Source of the DNA: Paenibacillus xylanilyticus
GTDB taxonomy: Bacteria; Bacillota; Bacilli; Paenibacillales; Paenibacillaceae
Assembly: GCF_009664365.1 (NCBI RefSeq)
Contig: NZ_CP044310.1
Location: 2,739,001-2,803,000 of the forward strand
Length of the DNA: 64,000 nt
Direction of reading: 5' to 3'
Shown here: piece after piece, positions 34,663-43,970 of the stretch
Layout: each line of letters begins with the position of its first letter
Position numbering within the stretch: the first letter of the stretch is position 1
Notes under the pieces: generated by a model
The model's database searches: none
Seen by the model: the letters and a program-made list of their open reading frames with translations, nothing else
What the model was told of the DNA's origin: nothing
Translations under genes and position numbers: made by a program

Positions 34663-35642
34663 AGCTGTTTATGAGAGAACACCTTGCTTTGACTTGTTGG
34701 GTGGTCGTCATCTTGATTACCGTCGTTGGCGTATTTTGGTATGACGGTTACGATCATATGCTGACAGCTGTCTATGCCGTATCTCTGGGGTTATTTTTAT
34801 ATACAGGTTACCTGACGTACCGTTATATGTCTCACAGAGCGTTCTATACCCGAATGACACAGCCCATGAATTCGCTTAATGAATTTGTTCCGCTCGAAGA
34901 GATGGTTCCCTTATCCGTAGCGCTGGAGAAGCTGCTGGACTCACAATATGGTCATTATCATGCCCATCTTCACCGTCTGGAGCAGCGTCAGCAGGAGTAT
35001 CTCACATTTATGAATCAGTGGGTACACCAGATGAAGACACCTTTATCCGTGATTGAACTGACTGTGCAGGACGAGGAAGACGATGACCCACGTCTCAGGA
35101 GTATTCGTGAGGAAGCAGATCAGATGAGACGCGGATTGGAAACGGTGCTGTACGTAGCGCGTTTGGACACATTTGAACAGGACTTCAGTGTTGAACCGGT
35201 CACACTCAAGGCAGCAGGCGAAGAGGCCATTCATGAGCTGAAACGTTTCTTCATTCGCAATCATGTCTATCCGGAGATTCAGATGGATGCTTCGCTAATT
35301 GTGCAATCGGACGCCAAATGGATTCGTTTTGTCATCGTCCAGCTGCTCTCCAATGCCATCAAATACTCCTCTGGTAACGGACAGAAGATATACCTGCGTG
35401 CATATAAAGCAGACCGGTCCATAATTCTTGAAGTTCAAGATCAGGGTGCCGGTATCCCGAAGTCAGATCTGAACAGGGTGTTCCAGCCTTTCTTTACAGG
35501 AGAGAATGGTCGTCATTTCAAGGAGTCAACGGGTATGGGGCTGTACATCGTGAAAGAGGTCCTGACCCGGATGAATCATCGAATCGATCTGGAATCGGTA
35601 TATGGTGAAGGGACAACGGTCCGGATTACATTTAGTGTCTAG
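34659..35642 (+). CDS. bceS: Intramembrane-sensing histidine kinase of a Bce-type system
   Basis: 327 residues with two membrane helices near the N-terminus (about 11-28 and 36-54) separated by only a few residues, so no extracellular sensor domain; such kinases sense through the partner transporter BceAB. HisKA: FMNQWVHQMKTPLSVIELTVQ (phosphoacceptor His). ATPase: QLLSNAIKYSS, VQDQGAGIPKSDLNRVF, FTGENGRHFKESTGMGLYIVKEVL. Coupled to bceR by a 4-base overlap. Confidence 0.92.
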   Translation: MKLFMREHLALTCWVVVILITVVGVFWYDGYDHMLTAVYAVSLGLFLYTGYLTYRYMSHRAFYTRMTQPMNSLNEFVPLEEMVPLSVALEKLLDSQYGHYHAHLHRLEQRQQEYLTFMNQWVHQMKTPLSVIELTVQDEEDDDPRLRSIREEADQMRRGLETVLYVARLDTFEQDFSVEPVTLKAAGEEAIHELKRFFIRNHVYPEIQMDASLIVQSDAKWIRFVIVQLLSNAIKYSSGNGQKIYLRAYKADRSIILEVQDQGAGIPKSDLNRVFQPFFTGENGRHFKESTGMGLYIVKEVLTRMNHRIDLESVYGEGTTVRITFSV

Positions 35643-35694
35643 TGACTGTATATTGATTTTCTACATTGTTTTTCAAGAGGTTGGTTCAAGAGAT

Positions 35695-35733
35695 CGACGT
35701 CTGTTACCCCGGGGTAATGGCGTCTTTTTTGTT
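35695..35733 (+). terminator. Terminator between bceRS and bceAB
   Basis: GACG...TTACCCC / GGGGTAA...CGTC stem with TTTTTT tail, 50 bases after the kinase stop. It makes bceAB a separate, inducible transcription unit. Confidence 0.75.
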
Positions 35734-35748
35734 TTATATAGAAGAACC

Positions 35749-35762
35749 TTACAACTTTGTCA
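35749..35762 (+). promoter_or_regulatory. BceR-box candidate upstream of bceA
   Basis: TTACA-ACTT-TGTCA: an inverted repeat TnACA-N4-TGTnA, which agrees with the binding motif reported for BceR-type regulators. It lies 157 bases upstream of bceA and just after the bceRS terminator. Confidence 0.55.
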
Positions 35763-35918
35763 TGCAGGTGAAAGGTTAAGCCATAGGAGATTAGCCGAAA
35801 CTTCGGTAAACTGAAGTCAGAAGTCAGGGCATCAAGGGTGCCAATGAATAACCAAAGAATAAATAGACGCAAGTTGGTCATGGTTGATCTATGTCCAACG
35901 TAAAAAGGAGTGGTACAT

Positions 35919-36689
35919 ATGGAAATATGCTCGGTAAAACAGATCAGCAAAATCTATAAAGGGATCGTCTCCTACGAAGCATTATCGGGGATTGACCTCA
36001 GTATACAGGAAGGCGAATTTGTAGGAATCATGGGTCCATCGGGCAGCGGCAAAACGACACTGCTCAACATGATCTCCACGATCGACCATCCGACATCGGG
36101 AGAACTGCGCATTGCCGGGAAAAATCCGTTTGAGCTGAACCCGGATGAGCTTGCGCTGTTCCGGCGCAAAGAACTGGGATTTGTCTTTCAGTCGTTCAAT
36201 CTGTTGAATACTCTTACGGTGAAGGAGAACATTATTCTGCCGCTGACGCTCGATGGAACACCGCTGGGGGAGATGAACACTCGTGTGGAACGGCTCGCAA
36301 GCAAGCTTGGGATTGAGGGGATTCTGGACAAGCGGACCTATGAGATTTCTGGTGGACAGGCACAGAGAACGGCCATTGCCAGAGCATTGATCCATTCCCC
36401 GAAACTAATATTGGCGGATGAGCCAACAGGCAACCTGGACTCGAAGGCAGCACGTGATGTCATGGAAATGCTGGAGCTCCGCAATCAGGAGGATCAGGCG
36501 ACGATGCTGCTGGTTACACATGATGCAGTAGCAGCGAGCTACTGCAGCCGGGTCGTCTTCATCAAGGACGGCAAACTTTATAATGAGATTCACTACGGCG
36601 ATAACCGGGCTGCTTTTTATCAAAAGATTATTAATGTGTTATCCCTAATGGGAGGGTCAGGACATGAATTTTCGCCAGTTCGCCATTAA
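35919..36689 (+). CDS. bceA: BceA-type ABC transporter ATP-binding protein
   Basis: 256-residue ATPase: Walker A GPSGSGKTT (about residues 40-48), Q-loop FVFQSFNLLN, signature SGGQAQR, Walker B LILADEPTGNLD, and the H-loop His in LLVTHD. This is the MacB/BceA type that drives an FtsX-like permease to free targets of peptide antibiotics such as bacitracin. AGGAG lies 8 bases before the ATG at 35919. Overlaps the permease gene by 26 bases. Confidence 0.92.
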   Translation: MEICSVKQISKIYKGIVSYEALSGIDLSIQEGEFVGIMGPSGSGKTTLLNMISTIDHPTSGELRIAGKNPFELNPDELALFRRKELGFVFQSFNLLNTLTVKENIILPLTLDGTPLGEMNTRVERLASKLGIEGILDKRTYEISGGQAQRTAIARALIHSPKLILADEPTGNLDSKAARDVMEMLELRNQEDQATMLLVTHDAVAASYCSRVVFIKDGKLYNEIHYGDNRAAFYQKIINVLSLMGGSGHEFSPVRH

Positions 36690-38625
36690 CAATGTGGTTC
36701 GCAACAAACGGATTTATTTGGCTCATTTTCTGAGCAGCACATTTTCCGTCATGATATTTTTCACGTACGCACTGCTTCTGTTTCACCCGGATTTGAAGGA
36801 TGGCTTGAGGGGATCAAGTGAAACGGTTACTGTGCTTGCCAATCAGGGCTTTATGATTGCAGAGTTCATTATTTTCATCTTTTCGTTTCTGTTCTTGCTG
36901 TACTCGGTCGGTTCTTTTCTAAAAACACGCAAGAAGGAATTCGGTATCTTCCTGATCATTGGGATGACACGCAAGCAGATGAATCGGCTTCTGTTTATGG
37001 AGAACATGTGTATCGGGATCGCCGCCATTGCAGCGGGGGTTGGACTGGGGATCATCTTCGGTAAACTGATCCTGCTCATCTGCGGTTCCCTGCTGGCTGT
37101 GGAGAACAGTCTACGATTTTATTTTCCGTTAAAAGCAATCGCTCTGACAGCTGTCGCATTCCTTATTCTGTTTGCTGTCATTGCACTGTCTTCTTCTCTG
37201 CTTATCCGCAAGGGAACGCTGATTGATTTGGTAAAATCGGAGGAAAAGCCGAAGCCGGAGCCGAAGGCATCACGCTTGCTCGCGTTTCTATCCGTATTGT
37301 TGATTGGCGGTGGTTATGCAGGCGTGTTCACTTTTGTGTGGGTGACGTACTCATTCCCGCTGCTCCTGGGCAGTGTCATTATGGTAATCGCAGGTACATA
37401 CCTACTATTCACACAGCTCAGTGTGTATGTCATTCGGGCATTAAAACGAAATCAGCGTTTGTTTTTCCGTAAAACCAATGTACTGTTTCTATCCGAGCTT
37501 ACGTATCGCATGAAGGACAATGCTGTCATGTTTTTCATGGTAAGTGTCATTTCAGCCTCAGCATTTACCGGCATTGGCACCATGCTGGCGATCGCTGATC
37601 CAGGGTTGTCGTCGATGACGAACCCTTATGCATTCACTTACACGAATTCATGGGATACACCTGAGGCAGAGGGCGATATCAGAGAGATTGAGGAAACGCT
37701 TGTTGACCATGAGGTCCCCTATGTAAAAGGCAGCTACACCCAGCTGTATGAGAATAACACTGGCAGCAATATCATCAAATTGAGTGAATACAACCATCTG
37801 GCCAAGGCCCTTGGTTACGAAGAACGCACGTTGGATACGGAAAATGGGGCCTTTATGACTCCATCGAATTTGGCAGCACGCAAAGAGCTGCGTAAACAAG
37901 TGGAGCAGGGGTTCTCACCAACACAGGTCGATCTTGAAATTGATAATTATCATCAACAGGTTGAGCTGTCTCCTCCAGCTACCGAAATCGTTATTCCTGT
38001 TGATTTCAAAGTGGACATCTACGTCATTTCCGATGAATTGTTTGAAAAGATGAAGCGAGCGTACAATGAATTCCTAGAATTGAGTGAAGATTACTATTCC
38101 AATAAAGTGACTCAATTTGTGGTGGAGGATTGGATGGGCACGCGGGCCTTCGCCCCTGAACTGGTTAATTCGATTCAGGATCGGCCTCGTACCAAAGGTT
38201 ACTTCATGTTCAGCGCTCTCGTTGTGGACTGGCTGAATTCGAAACAAACCAATGGGATCATTTTGATCCTGAGCGGTCTGATCGGTATTGTCTTCTTTAC
38301 CTTTGCGGCAAGCTTTACCTATTTTAGACTCTACGCGGATCTGGAAAGGGATGAGGCACAGTATCGCATGATTGGCAAGATGGGACTTAGTCGTCCTGAA
38401 CTTCGTAAAATTGTAACTCAGCAGCTGCTGCTCATGTTTTTCCTGCCCTTACTCATTGCTTTGATTCATAGCTCGGTAGCATTTGTGGCGCTGCAGCAGT
38501 TGGTCGATTTTTCGGTTATGGGATACAGCCTGCGTATCTTCTGCGTTTTTGCCTCCATGCAGATCCTATACTTTGCGCTTGTGCGCTGGCGGTATTTACG
38601 CCATATGTACTCCAAATTAATCTAA
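36664..38625 (+). CDS. bceB: BceB-type ABC transporter permease
   Basis: 653-residue FtsX-superfamily permease with the Bce topology of about ten membrane helices. A large extracellular domain (roughly residues 315-520, from LAIADPGLSSMTNPY to RPRTKGYF) separates helices 7 and 8 and is the ligand-sensing part. Helix pair motifs include KTRKKEFGIFLIIGMTRKQMNRL and DLERDEAQYRMIGKMGLSRPEL, both cytosolic coupling regions. With BceA it both detoxifies peptide antibiotics and signals to BceS. Length matches the family. Confidence 0.92.
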   Translation: MNFRQFAINNVVRNKRIYLAHFLSSTFSVMIFFTYALLLFHPDLKDGLRGSSETVTVLANQGFMIAEFIIFIFSFLFLLYSVGSFLKTRKKEFGIFLIIGMTRKQMNRLLFMENMCIGIAAIAAGVGLGIIFGKLILLICGSLLAVENSLRFYFPLKAIALTAVAFLILFAVIALSSSLLIRKGTLIDLVKSEEKPKPEPKASRLLAFLSVLLIGGGYAGVFTFVWVTYSFPLLLGSVIMVIAGTYLLFTQLSVYVIRALKRNQRLFFRKTNVLFLSELTYRMKDNAVMFFMVSVISASAFTGIGTMLAIADPGLSSMTNPYAFTYTNSWDTPEAEGDIREIEETLVDHEVPYVKGSYTQLYENNTGSNIIKLSEYNHLAKALGYEERTLDTENGAFMTPSNLAARKELRKQVEQGFSPTQVDLEIDNYHQQVELSPPATEIVIPVDFKVDIYVISDELFEKMKRAYNEFLELSEDYYSNKVTQFVVEDWMGTRAFAPELVNSIQDRPRTKGYFMFSALVVDWLNSKQTNGIILILSGLIGIVFFTFAASFTYFRLYADLERDEAQYRMIGKMGLSRPELRKIVTQQLLLMFFLPLLIALIHSSVAFVALQQLVDFSVMGYSLRIFCVFASMQILYFALVRWRYLRHMYSKLI

Positions 38626-38639
38626 ACTGGCATGACCTA

Positions 38640-38680
38640 GGCAAACATCGGACGCTTCGTTCGGTGTTTGTTGACTTTTC
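38640..38680 (+). terminator. Terminator of bceAB
   Basis: CAAACATCGGA pairs imperfectly with TTCGGTGTTTG, then TTGACTTTTCT. Confidence 0.5.
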
Positions 38681-38815
38681 TATCCTGGACACAGTACTAT
38701 TTCATTAGATACAAATTGTAGCACGGTGTGTATCATACATAACTTCAGTATATGAACGTTGTACTTTGAGATTGACAGCCATAGAAGGCTTTTTGCCTGA
38801 GAGGGAGGATGTATC

Positions 38816-40255
38816 ATGAGCATCACGATGTCTCGCGGACAAGCTTACATACACCGATTGAATGATGAGCGAAACGTATGGCTGGATGGCAAGCGTGTCC
38901 GGGTAACCGAACATCCCGCTTTTCAGGGAACACTGCAGACGATTGAGAACTTGTTCAATTTGGTGGATGATCCGGATACACGAGAAACAGTGGCATATTG
39001 GGATGAAGAGACGGGAAGTTATGTGCATCAGGCTTTTCGGGTGCCTCACGCTTCTCAAGATGTCAGCAGTAGAGCGGCAGCATTTCGGCTCTGGTCGGAC
39101 CGAACCTATGGAGTCATGAGCAGACTGTCGGATTATGCCCGCTCGCGTCTTGTCGGATGGTATGCCACACGTCAGGATATGGCACGACATGATCCCACGT
39201 ATGCAGATAAGATAGCAGCCTACTATCAGGAGGCCAAACGAAAAGATGCATTCCTGACGATTGTCCAGCGTGACCCGCAGATCAACCGATCCCTGCCTGT
39301 TGGGGAAGATGAAGATGCCATGCTGCGGATTGTGAGAACCAACTCGGAGGGGATTATAGTTCGGGGTGCCAAGATGGTGGCGACCGCAGCTCCTTATGCA
39401 GATGATATCATTGCGTATCCGGTTCAACGGATTCCGGGGCATCTGCCGGAACTGGCACATATGGTGATTGTTGCTGTGGGAAGTCCGGGTTTACATCTGA
39501 TCTGCCGTGAATCTTTTGCCGCTCCACAGTTGGATGCTGCTCATCCTCTCAGTGCTCGTTATGATGAGATGGACGCTGTATTATTTTTTGATGATGTATT
39601 GGTTCCATGGGAGCGTGTGCTGCTGCATAACAATCCGGAAGCCGTGTGGCAGGTTCGCTGTAACGCAGCCTCTTCCAGTCTGGCCTACCATCAGAGCATC
39701 ATTCGGCTGCACTCCAAGCTGGAATTCATCACCGCCGTCACAGCAGCCATTGCGCAGGAGATCGGTGTGGATTCATTCCTGAATGTTCAGGAACAGCTCG
39801 GAGAGATGATCAGCCAGATGCAGACCATTGAGGGCTTGATCGTGGCTTCAGAGGCCCAGGCTCAACCAGATGCGCATGGCAACTGGCTCCCGTCATTCAA
39901 ATACATTGAGACAGCTCGTAATCTGGGCAGCCGATATTACCCAAGAGCAGTTGAAATTCTGAAAACCGTTGCAGCTGGTGGACTGATTCAGATCCCGTCG
40001 GGCCGATTCGATCTGGATGAAACGGTAGGACCATTGATGGCCAAATATCTTGGTGGAGTGACACTGCAAGCGCCAGAGAAAATCCGTCTGTTTCAGCTGG
40101 CTTGGGATCTGACCGGAAGTGCACTTGGTGCGAGGCATGATCTCTATGAGCGGTACTACGCCGGTGATCCAGTTCGCAACCGTGCAGGCCAGTATATACA
40201 ATATGATAAGGGAAGTCTGAATAAAAAGGTTGAGCCTTGGCTCCATATGAAGTAG
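38816..40255 (+). CDS. 4-hydroxyphenylacetate 3-hydroxylase family monooxygenase (HpaB-like)
   Basis: 479-residue acyl-CoA-dehydrogenase-fold flavin monooxygenase of the HpaB/HpaH family, which uses FADH2 from a separate reductase to hydroxylate phenols, or acts as a related dehydratase-type enzyme. Family stretches: SRGQAYIHRLNDERNVWLDGKRV at the N-terminus, IVQRDPQINRS, VRTNSEGIIVRGAKMVATAAPYADD, and DDVLVPWERVLLHNN. No HpaC-type reductase is in the window. GAGGGAGG lies 6 bases before the ATG. Single gene ending at a terminator. Confidence 0.88.
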   Translation: MSITMSRGQAYIHRLNDERNVWLDGKRVRVTEHPAFQGTLQTIENLFNLVDDPDTRETVAYWDEETGSYVHQAFRVPHASQDVSSRAAAFRLWSDRTYGVMSRLSDYARSRLVGWYATRQDMARHDPTYADKIAAYYQEAKRKDAFLTIVQRDPQINRSLPVGEDEDAMLRIVRTNSEGIIVRGAKMVATAAPYADDIIAYPVQRIPGHLPELAHMVIVAVGSPGLHLICRESFAAPQLDAAHPLSARYDEMDAVLFFDDVLVPWERVLLHNNPEAVWQVRCNAASSSLAYHQSIIRLHSKLEFITAVTAAIAQEIGVDSFLNVQEQLGEMISQMQTIEGLIVASEAQAQPDAHGNWLPSFKYIETARNLGSRYYPRAVEILKTVAAGGLIQIPSGRFDLDETVGPLMAKYLGGVTLQAPEKIRLFQLAWDLTGSALGARHDLYERYYAGDPVRNRAGQYIQYDKGSLNKKVEPWLHMK

Positions 40256-40298
40256 TCATTGAAGCTTCAGTAGCATTGAGTTCATGGTTAGAATTACG

Positions 40299-40328
40299 AG
40301 CCCCGGCACATGCCAGGGCTTTTATTTA
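40299..40328 (+). terminator. Terminator of the hpaB-like gene
   Basis: AGCCCCGGCA-CA-TGCCAGGGCT hairpin followed by TTTATTT. Confidence 0.75.
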
Positions 40329-40335
40329 GGTTATC

Positions 40336-40362
40336 TTTAGATTTGATTTAGGTGGATTTAAG
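40336..40362 (+). promoter_or_regulatory. Direct-repeat operator candidate for the OmpR-type regulator
   Basis: TTTAG/TTTAGG/TTTAAG repeats start at 40336, 40347 and 40357 (spacings 11 and 10), the helical-turn repeat pattern bound by OmpR-family regulators. A TATATA -10-like box is at 40371. Suggests autoregulation. Confidence 0.4.
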
Positions 40363-40442
40363 GGACGTGGTATATAGTAGTAAGATACATGTAAAAGAAT
40401 ACACTGCCGATGATTGAGGAATGAAGAAATGAGAGGAATAAC

Positions 40443-41150
40443 ATGAGATACACCGTATTGATTGCAGATGATGAACCAGAGATCGTGGAACTGCTTCAAC
40501 TGTACCTTGAAAAGGACTATGACATCAGGACTGCCGCGAATGGAGCGGAGGCACTGGAATGCATTCGTTCTGTACCGATCGATCTTGTCATTTTGGATAT
40601 TATGATGCCTGTAATGGATGGACTTCAGTTAATCAAGCAAATCAGGGCAACCCATCATATGCCCGTCCTGTTTCTATCCGCCAAAAGCCAGGACCATGAC
40701 AAGATTCTCGGACTTGGACTCGGTGCAGATGATTATATTTCGAAGCCGTTTAATCCGCTGGAGATTTTTGCTCGTGTAGAAGCTTTGTTAAGACGTGTGA
40801 ATCAATTTGACGCCCATGAATCCTCCGCACCCCAGGAGACCAATCTGGTTCTCGGTGAACTTATGCTGGATCGCTCCAAATGTGTGCTTTTTCGATCAGG
40901 CAAACCGGTAACCCTAACCTCCACGGAATACAAAATTGTGGATCTGCTGCTGGAGCAGCCTGGCCGGGTATTTACACGCAAGAAAATCTACGAGGCGGTA
41001 TGGGGGGACTATTACGCGCATGAAGATAGCACCATTATGGTGCACATCAGCAACATACGCGAGAAGATCGAACGCGACTCCAGACAACCGGAATATTTAA
41101 AAACGATAAGGGGACTCGGATACAAAATTGAAGCGCCAACGGAAAGCTAG
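40443..41150 (+). CDS. OmpR-family response regulator
   Basis: 235 residues: receiver domain with ADDEPE, phosphoacceptor in LVILDIMMPVMDG and YISKPFNPLE, and winged-helix domain (LTSTEYKIVDLLLEQPGRVFTRKKIYEAVWGDYYAHEDSTIMVHISNIREKIE) of VanR/PhoP type. It overlaps the kinase gene by 23 bases. The signal is unknown; targets probably include its own promoter and the AI-2E-family transporter downstream. Confidence 0.92.
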   Translation: MRYTVLIADDEPEIVELLQLYLEKDYDIRTAANGAEALECIRSVPIDLVILDIMMPVMDGLQLIKQIRATHHMPVLFLSAKSQDHDKILGLGLGADDYISKPFNPLEIFARVEALLRRVNQFDAHESSAPQETNLVLGELMLDRSKCVLFRSGKPVTLTSTEYKIVDLLLEQPGRVFTRKKIYEAVWGDYYAHEDSTIMVHISNIREKIERDSRQPEYLKTIRGLGYKIEAPTES

Positions 41151-42567
41151 AGAAAAGCGACTTTTGCAAACCTCCCTGACACTGGACTTCCTGCTGTTCA
41201 ACTTCTTTTTGCTGCTGCTCGTCTTGATTGTGTATCTCATGGTTTCGCTGGATGTCGTGGATTTCCGCATTTCGGATCAGGTGGTTGATCCTGATCTGAA
41301 CGTCGAGGCGCATGTCTATGCAGCCGAATTGAACAAGAGGCTTGAGGATGACTCTTCAATCATGGAAATACAGCGTCTAATGGATAGCGGAGGGTGGATC
41401 GAAATTCTGGATGCAGATCGTTCGGTCATTCGCCAGATCGGTGTCAAGCAGGATGCAGTTACATATTACAGTGAGTCGGAGTTGTATGCCGGACTGGAGA
41501 ATCGAAGCGATAGCACATATTATTATTCCATTTCTCCATACACAGCAGAGAGAGATGCGAAGTATGTCCTGCTGAAAATACCGCGTGATCTGGTGAGTAT
41601 CCGTATGAATGAAAATCTGCTGATTACCAATCTGAAGCATCCTTTGTCATTTTACATCATGATCGGAGTTGGCTTCGTTCTGCTCCTGATATTCGTATAC
41701 AGCTATTGGGTCGCACGCCGTATCAAAAAACCACTGAGTATTTTATCACTGGGGCTTACACAGATGATTCAGGGAAATTACAGTACACGCTTGTCCATCT
41801 CGGCAGAGAAGGAATTTGTCCAGATCGGCGAGACGTTTAATTATATGGCAGATGTCATCGAGAATACCTCTGCAGAAAAGCGCTATGCGGAAGAGAGCAA
41901 GCAGCGGCTAATCGTGGATCTGTCGCATGATCTGAAAACACCAATTACCTCCATACAGGGATATGCTCAGGCTCTAGTGGAGGGACGGGTAGAAAACCAG
42001 GAAAGGCAGCAGCGTTATCTGGGATATATCTATAACAAATCCGTTCAGGTGGCACGAATGATCCAGAATATGCTCGAACTGCTCAAGGTGGACTCTCCCG
42101 ATTATCACATGCAGATCCAGAAGAGAGAGATCGGGGAGTTCGTGCGTGAAGTCATGGCCGACACCTATGGTGAGATTGAGCAGAAACAATTTGTGCTTCA
42201 TGTTCTGGTACCTGATCAGGAGATATACGCCAGATACGATCCTGAATTGCTGTCACGGGTTATTCAAAACCTCATTACCAATGCGCTGTCCTACAATCCG
42301 AAGGGAACAGAGTTACGGGTGGAATTGATTCCACTGGACACGCATGTAGTCATCGAGGTTGCAGATACGGGGGTGGGTATTCCCCAGGAACTGTGGAGCA
42401 CCATTTTTGATCCATTTGTACGAGGAGATGAAGCACGCACCGGTACCGGCGGAACCGGACTTGGACTCGCGATTGCCCGGCGAAATACAGAGAAGATGGG
42501 CGGCCGACTGATCCTGTCCCAGCGAGGTAAGGAGACAACCGTGTTTACCATTCAGATCCCAAATTAA
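41128..42567 (+). CDS. Sensor histidine kinase with HAMP domain
   Basis: 479 residues: membrane helix at about 16-35, extracellular domain of about 120 residues, second helix at about 172-190, HAMP (RRIKKPLSILSLGLTQM), HisKA with VDLSHDLKTPITSIQGYAQAL and ATPase domain (QNLITNALSYNP, VADTGVGIPQELW, GTGGTGLGLAIARR). TTG start inside the end of the regulator gene; the N-terminus MKRQRKAREKR is strongly basic, as expected before a membrane helix. Confidence 0.92.
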   Translation: MKRQRKAREKRLLQTSLTLDFLLFNFFLLLLVLIVYLMVSLDVVDFRISDQVVDPDLNVEAHVYAAELNKRLEDDSSIMEIQRLMDSGGWIEILDADRSVIRQIGVKQDAVTYYSESELYAGLENRSDSTYYYSISPYTAERDAKYVLLKIPRDLVSIRMNENLLITNLKHPLSFYIMIGVGFVLLLIFVYSYWVARRIKKPLSILSLGLTQMIQGNYSTRLSISAEKEFVQIGETFNYMADVIENTSAEKRYAEESKQRLIVDLSHDLKTPITSIQGYAQALVEGRVENQERQQRYLGYIYNKSVQVARMIQNMLELLKVDSPDYHMQIQKREIGEFVREVMADTYGEIEQKQFVLHVLVPDQEIYARYDPELLSRVIQNLITNALSYNPKGTELRVELIPLDTHVVIEVADTGVGIPQELWSTIFDPFVRGDEARTGTGGTGLGLAIARRNTEKMGGRLILSQRGKETTVFTIQIPN

Positions 42568-42660
42568 TACGTTGAATATACATTTATACGGGTAACGAAG
42601 AGGGCAGAAAAAACCTGTAGAAAAATCCCAAATAGAAAAGGTTATGTGGAGGGGAACATT

Positions 42661-43740
42661 TTGTTTAAAGCAAGTTCGTTTGTCCGGTTCAGCATCGCGC
42701 TGGCTCTGGTGCTCGTCAATATCTACCTGTTATCACGCGTCAGTTTTATCTTTCAGCCGCTGGTGACCATGATTACAGTTATCACGGTGCCGATGATGCT
42801 GTCCGTATTCTTTTATTATCTGCTAAGGCCGCTCGTGAACTACATGGAACGAAAGAAGCTGAACCGAACACTCAGCATATTGCTGATCTATCTGGTCTTC
42901 GGTGTGCTGCTCGTCCTGTTCATTGTGGGGTTATGGCCGTCCTTGCGTGAACAGCTGATCAATCTGGTGGACAATGCACCGAATTTGATTAATTCACTCA
43001 GTGTACAGTTGAGAGAACTGGAGCAGAACGGAGCGATCACGGCATTATTCCCAGAGGGATCCACGCCGTTTTCTCAGCTTACGGACTATATTAATAAAGG
43101 GTTTACCTTCGTGACCAACTATGTAAGTGGATTGTTCTCACTCATTTCCAGCTTTGCGATCATTCTGTTTACGCTCCCAATCATCTTGTTCTACATGCTG
43201 AAACAGGGAGAGAAATTCGGCCGCAAACTGGTGCATATCGCACCAAAACGGTTCCAAAAAGACAGCCGTGAGGTTGTTCTTGAGATCGATCAGGCGCTGA
43301 GTGGCTTTATTGTCGGAAGAGTGCTCGTTAACCTGGCACTTGGCGTACTGATGTATATTGGTTTCCTGATCATTGGACTGCCGTATGCACTGCTGCTTAC
43401 CGTCGTTGCCGTAATTATGAACTTTGTTCCATTTATCGGTGCTATCGTGTCGTCCATCCCCATTGTCATTATCGGTCTGATTCAGTCGCCATCGGTGGCG
43501 ATCTGGTCGCTGATTATTATTCTGGTGGCCCAGCAAATTCAGGACAATCTGGTCGCTCCGTATGTGTTTGGCAAAAAGCTCGACATTCATCCGCTGACCA
43601 CCATTATATTGGTGCTGGGCGCAGGGGATCTCGGCGGCATTATTGCCATCTTGATCATCATCCCTGTCTACATGATCGTTAAAATCATTCTGGTCAGGGT
43701 CTACCAGCTGTTCTTCAAGGAGAAATGGCAGAATGCCTGA
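42661..43740 (+). CDS. AI-2E family transporter (PerM/UPF0118)
   Basis: 359-residue membrane protein with about eight helices. Family marks: DNAPNLINSLSVQLRELEQ amphipathic region, GRVLVNLALGVLMYIGFLIIGLPYALLLTVVAVIMNFVPFIGAI, and QIQDNLVAPYVFGKKLDIHPL. The family includes Na+/H+ antiporters and proposed AI-2 exporters; the substrate here is unknown. TTG 42661 follows GGAGGGG by 6 bases; the GTG at 42646 precedes that site and is not used. It lies 93 bases after the kinase gene and may share its operon. Confidence 0.88.
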   Translation: MFKASSFVRFSIALALVLVNIYLLSRVSFIFQPLVTMITVITVPMMLSVFFYYLLRPLVNYMERKKLNRTLSILLIYLVFGVLLVLFIVGLWPSLREQLINLVDNAPNLINSLSVQLRELEQNGAITALFPEGSTPFSQLTDYINKGFTFVTNYVSGLFSLISSFAIILFTLPIILFYMLKQGEKFGRKLVHIAPKRFQKDSREVVLEIDQALSGFIVGRVLVNLALGVLMYIGFLIIGLPYALLLTVVAVIMNFVPFIGAIVSSIPIVIIGLIQSPSVAIWSLIIILVAQQIQDNLVAPYVFGKKLDIHPLTTIILVLGAGDLGGIIAILIIIPVYMIVKIILVRVYQLFFKEKWQNA

Positions 43741-43806
43741 TTATTTGATAGGTATTGTCTGGAATTAACACGTTAACGGAAAGTGCAGAACCAATCTGAA
43801 GAAGCG

Positions 43807-43880
43807 AAGCGTTCGCGTTTATCCCCGGATTTCTCCCTTGGAAAGAGAATCAAAGAAATCTGGGGGTAACAGCGATCGGA
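43807..43880. repeat. Long imperfect palindrome, REP-like candidate
   Basis: Inner arms CCCCGGATTTCT (43819-43830) and AGAAATCTGGGG (near 43855-43866) pair, and the outer CGTTCGCGTTTA / TAACAGCGATCG partly continue the pairing, giving a cruciform of about 70 bases with no U-tract. Such elements are often dispersed intergenic repeats. Confidence 0.45.
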
Positions 43881-43970
43881 AGATGGTACTGCAATTGGAG
43901 TGACAGAGTGTAGATTAGGTAACTACTTTATATTTAAATCATTCAATTAACCATAGAAGGAGTGGGAACC

